NCBI RefSeq assembly: GCF_036884275.1
Contig: NZ_CP145607.1
Coordinates: forward strand, 1,351,001 to 1,415,000
DNA from: Sphingomonas kaistensis
GTDB taxonomy: Bacteria > Pseudomonadota > Alphaproteobacteria > Sphingomonadales > Sphingomonadaceae
Reading direction: 5' to 3'
DNA: 64,000 bases
A model generated the notes under the pieces. It did no database searches and was not told the origin of the DNA. It saw nothing but the letters and a program-made list of their open reading frames with translations. Shown here one piece after another: positions 61,932-64,000 of this stretch (position 1 is its first letter; the number at the start of each line of letters is the position of its first letter). Made by a program: the position numbers and the translations under genes.

Positions 61932-62591
61932 ATGAGAGTGTTGGTCGTCGAGGATGATGAGGTGCTGCGGGAGGCCGTGGAAGCCGGGCTCGCGCTCGCC
62001 GGCTTCACGGTCGATACGGTCGACAATCTCCTCGACGCGAAAGCTGCTGCCACCGACTGGAGCTACGACGCCATCGTTCTCGATCTCGCCCTTCCCGATG
62101 GCTTCGGCCTGGATCTCCTCCAGGAGTGGCGAAGGGCGGGGAGGTCGACGCCGGTGCTGCTCCTCACTGCCAGGAACGCGACCCAGGATAGGATCACTGG
62201 CCTAGACAGCGGGGCTGACGATTACGTCGGCAAGCCATTCGACTTGAACGAGCTTGCGGCACGGCTTCGCGCCATCGTCCGTCGCGGCCAGGGGCGCGCC
62301 GCTCCGCTGCTTGAATGGGCGGACCTGAGCCTCGACCCTGCCAATCGCGTAGTCACCAAGGCTGGGGAGAGCCTGACCCTTTCTCGCCGCGAGTTCACCA
62401 TCCTCCAAGCTCTGATGGAGCATCCCGAGAGATTGTCATCGAGAGCACAACTCGAGGAGCGGCTCTACGGCTGGCAGGAAGAAGTCGAGAGCAACACCGT
62501 CGAGGTGCACATCCACAACCTTAGGGCCAAACTGGGGCGCAATTCCATTGAGACCGTCCGGGGCGAAGGTTACAGGATGGGCCGAGCATGA
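61932..62591 (+). CDS. OmpR-family response regulator (QseB/PmrA type)
   Basis: 219 residues: receiver domain (about 1-115) with acidic pocket VVEDDE, phospho-Asp in DAIVLDLALPDGFG and Lys in YVGKPFDLNE; winged-helix DNA-binding domain (about 125-219) with SLTLSRREFTILQALMEHPE and NTVEVHIHNLRAKLG. The start is ATG 61932; its ribosome-binding purine run GCGAGACG is close upstream. It overlaps the kinase gene by four bases. Its likely own operator is at 61873-61889. Confidence 0.9.
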   Translation: MRVLVVEDDEVLREAVEAGLALAGFTVDTVDNLLDAKAAATDWSYDAIVLDLALPDGFGLDLLQEWRRAGRSTPVLLLTARNATQDRITGLDSGADDYVGKPFDLNELAARLRAIVRRGQGRAAPLLEWADLSLDPANRVVTKAGESLTLSRREFTILQALMEHPERLSSRAQLEERLYGWQEEVESNTVEVHIHNLRAKLGRNSIETVRGEGYRMGRA

Positions 62592-63946
62592 CGTCGATCC
62601 GCTGGCGCCTCTTCGCTCTGCTTCTCTCCGCCACCGTGCTCGTCTGGTCTGCAGCGGCCGCCTGGATCTACGTCAGCACCCGTAGCGACGTTCAGCGAGT
62701 GCTCGACAACCGGTTGGTCGAGGCTGCCGGCATGGTCGGCTCGCTGGCTCGCAACAGTGCGCGGACGCTGCAAGCAGCTCCGGACGAGCGTACGCTCCCG
62801 GTGGAAACGCATGTGGGACGGCAACTTTCCTGCCAGATCTGGACCTTGGATGGACGCTTAGTAGGCCGCTCTGGGAGCGCACCCAGTGTGCCCCTCTCGG
62901 CGGGTGACAATGGCTTCTCCGAGCGGATCATCAACGGCGAAGAATGGCGGGTCTACACCCTGGTCGAACCCGAAGCCGGGCTGCGCATCCTGGTTGGCGA
63001 CAACCTCAAGGTCCGGCGCAATCTGACGGCCGACGTGATGGCAGGGCTGCTTCTTCCCGCGTTGGCTGGCGTCATCGCCCTTGCCGTTCTCCTGTGGTCG
63101 GCAGTCGGCAGGGGCTTGAGGCCCCTGCAACAAGTTGCCGACGAGCTTTCCAAGCGCGACCCCGGTGACACGGACGCCCTCACCGTAGAACTGCCAAGTC
63201 GCGAGCTGCGGCCTTTGGTGGACGCGATCAACGGCCTATTCGGGCGCTTCGAGGAACTCCGCGCGACCGAGCGCCATTTCATCGCCAGCGCGGCTCACGA
63301 ATTGCAGACCCCACTGGCTGGCCTAAAGGCGCATGCTCAGGTCGCCGTTGCCGCTGACGACCCAATCCTCCGAGACAAGTCGCTGCGAAGCATTCAGCTG
63401 TCAGTGGACCGCACGTCGCGGCTTGTAGAGCAGTTGCTCGACCTCGCCCGCGAGGAAGCGGTCTCGTTGACAACTGGAGCGGGCTGGAGCTCGCTTGGCA
63501 CGGTGGTCCGGATGGTCGAGGACGAAATGCGGATCGATTTAGACCGGCGCGCCGTGCGCCTTGAGCTGAACCCGAAGGCAGCGAGCACTGAAGTGCGCGC
63601 GGATGAAGCATCACTGACCCTCGCCCTGCGAAATCTTATTCGAAATGCTGTCGAGCACGCGCCCGAAGAGTCGCGAGTGCTCGTCGATGTTGCCGATCAA
63701 GGGTCTTCTGCGGCGATCCGTGTTCTCGATGAAGGCCCCGGAATTCCGACTGAGGAATTGCCAAACATTCGTGAGCGCTTTGTTCGCGGCCGTCGCGCGA
63801 AGGGACCAGGAAGTGGCCTCGGCCTTTCCATTGTCGAGTTGGTCGGGGCCCGTTTCGGAGCCGTGCTACGGCTCGCCAATCGGCCCGGCGGCGGCCTGGA
63901 GGCGAGCCTGGAGCTGCCTTCCGAGGCGATCAGGGCGACGCCATAA
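62588..63946 (+). CDS. Sensor histidine kinase (QseC/PmrB type)
   Basis: 452 residues: transmembrane helix (about 9-30), a periplasmic domain of about 125 residues, a second helix (about 150-172), HAMP, the phospho-His motif FIASAAHELQTPLAGLKAHA and an ATPase domain (RNLIRNAVEHAPEE, RVLDEGPGIPTEELPN, GSGLGLSIVELV). It pairs with the upstream response regulator. The signal is unknown; a metal or oxidant is plausible beside thiol-redox genes. Confidence 0.9.
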   Translation: MTSIRWRLFALLLSATVLVWSAAAAWIYVSTRSDVQRVLDNRLVEAAGMVGSLARNSARTLQAAPDERTLPVETHVGRQLSCQIWTLDGRLVGRSGSAPSVPLSAGDNGFSERIINGEEWRVYTLVEPEAGLRILVGDNLKVRRNLTADVMAGLLLPALAGVIALAVLLWSAVGRGLRPLQQVADELSKRDPGDTDALTVELPSRELRPLVDAINGLFGRFEELRATERHFIASAAHELQTPLAGLKAHAQVAVAADDPILRDKSLRSIQLSVDRTSRLVEQLLDLAREEAVSLTTGAGWSSLGTVVRMVEDEMRIDLDRRAVRLELNPKAASTEVRADEASLTLALRNLIRNAVEHAPEESRVLVDVADQGSSAAIRVLDEGPGIPTEELPNIRERFVRGRRAKGPGSGLGLSIVELVGARFGAVLRLANRPGGGLEASLELPSEAIRATP

Positions 63947-63958
63947 GCTTGGCTTAAG
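63942..63958 (+). promoter_or_regulatory. Second response-regulator box at the window edge
   Basis: CATAAG-N5-CTTAAG begins at the kinase gene's last codons. It has one mismatch in the first half site relative to the perfect box at 61873. It would sit upstream of the next gene, beyond the window. Confidence 0.5.
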
Positions 63959-64000
63959 GCTGGGCTTCCATCCGTCAGGTCCCCTGGAGCCCGACGTCAT

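Overview
The window looks like a high-GC alphaproteobacterium of the Sphingomonadales (Sphingomonas/Sphingobium-like). The support is the TonB-receptor and transporter repertoire, a bacteriophytochrome with a heme oxygenase, HWE-kinase signalling, and the general protein style. No rRNA, tRNA or CRISPR array was seen.

Left part, about 1-24.9 kb, reads as ordinary chromosome. It holds the 3' end of tamB, a small lipoprotein, rlmJ, an RluE-like pseudouridine synthase and a TauE/SafE permease. A C4-dicarboxylate module follows: dctD-dctB diverge from a DctA-type symporter and a TonB receptor. Next come membrane proteins (DUF202, DUF421, a KdpD-type GAF protein, MscS, an SLC13-type permease) and then a sulfide/persulfide cluster: bigR, MBL persulfide dioxygenase, two YeeE/YedE proteins, a TIGR01244 protein and TauE/SafE. 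This part ends with a phytochrome cluster (bphO, PAS-HTH, bphP).

About 25.0-34.6 kb is a Tn7-like transposition module, read right to left: small ORF, tnsA, tnsB, tnsC, tniQ. Beside it sit two convergent, 3'-overlapping genes for related proteins that look like catalytically decayed TnsB/Mu-type transposases. Each has an inverted repeat at its ribosome binding site. This is the least explained part of the window.

About 34.7-64 kb is accessory, resistance-type DNA. It holds czcD-czcA-czcB-czcC, a His/Cys-rich periplasmic protein, a CDF transporter, and a MerR regulator whose operator motif recurs upstream of an uncharacterised 256-aa protein. A GHKL-ATPase/PD-(D/E)XK nuclease fusion, probably antiviral, follows. 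Then come crcB, a YnfA-family gene, a YeiH exporter, DUF305 and YVTN proteins, and a methyltransferase. A second, inverted and more complete copy of the sulfide cluster follows, with SQR, a TlpA-like protein and a further MBL protein. The window ends with ScsB/DsbD and DsbA-like thiol proteins diverging from an OmpR-type two-component system, with a CTTAAG-N5-CTTAAG box between them.

The two sulfide clusters are near-identical. The chromosomal copy lacks SQR and has a frameshifted MBL gene; the island copy is intact. Four reading frames are broken (MBL copy 1, bphP twice, a HAD dehalogenase several times). Three of the breaks are single-base losses from GG or CC, so assembly error must be excluded before calling them pseudogenes.
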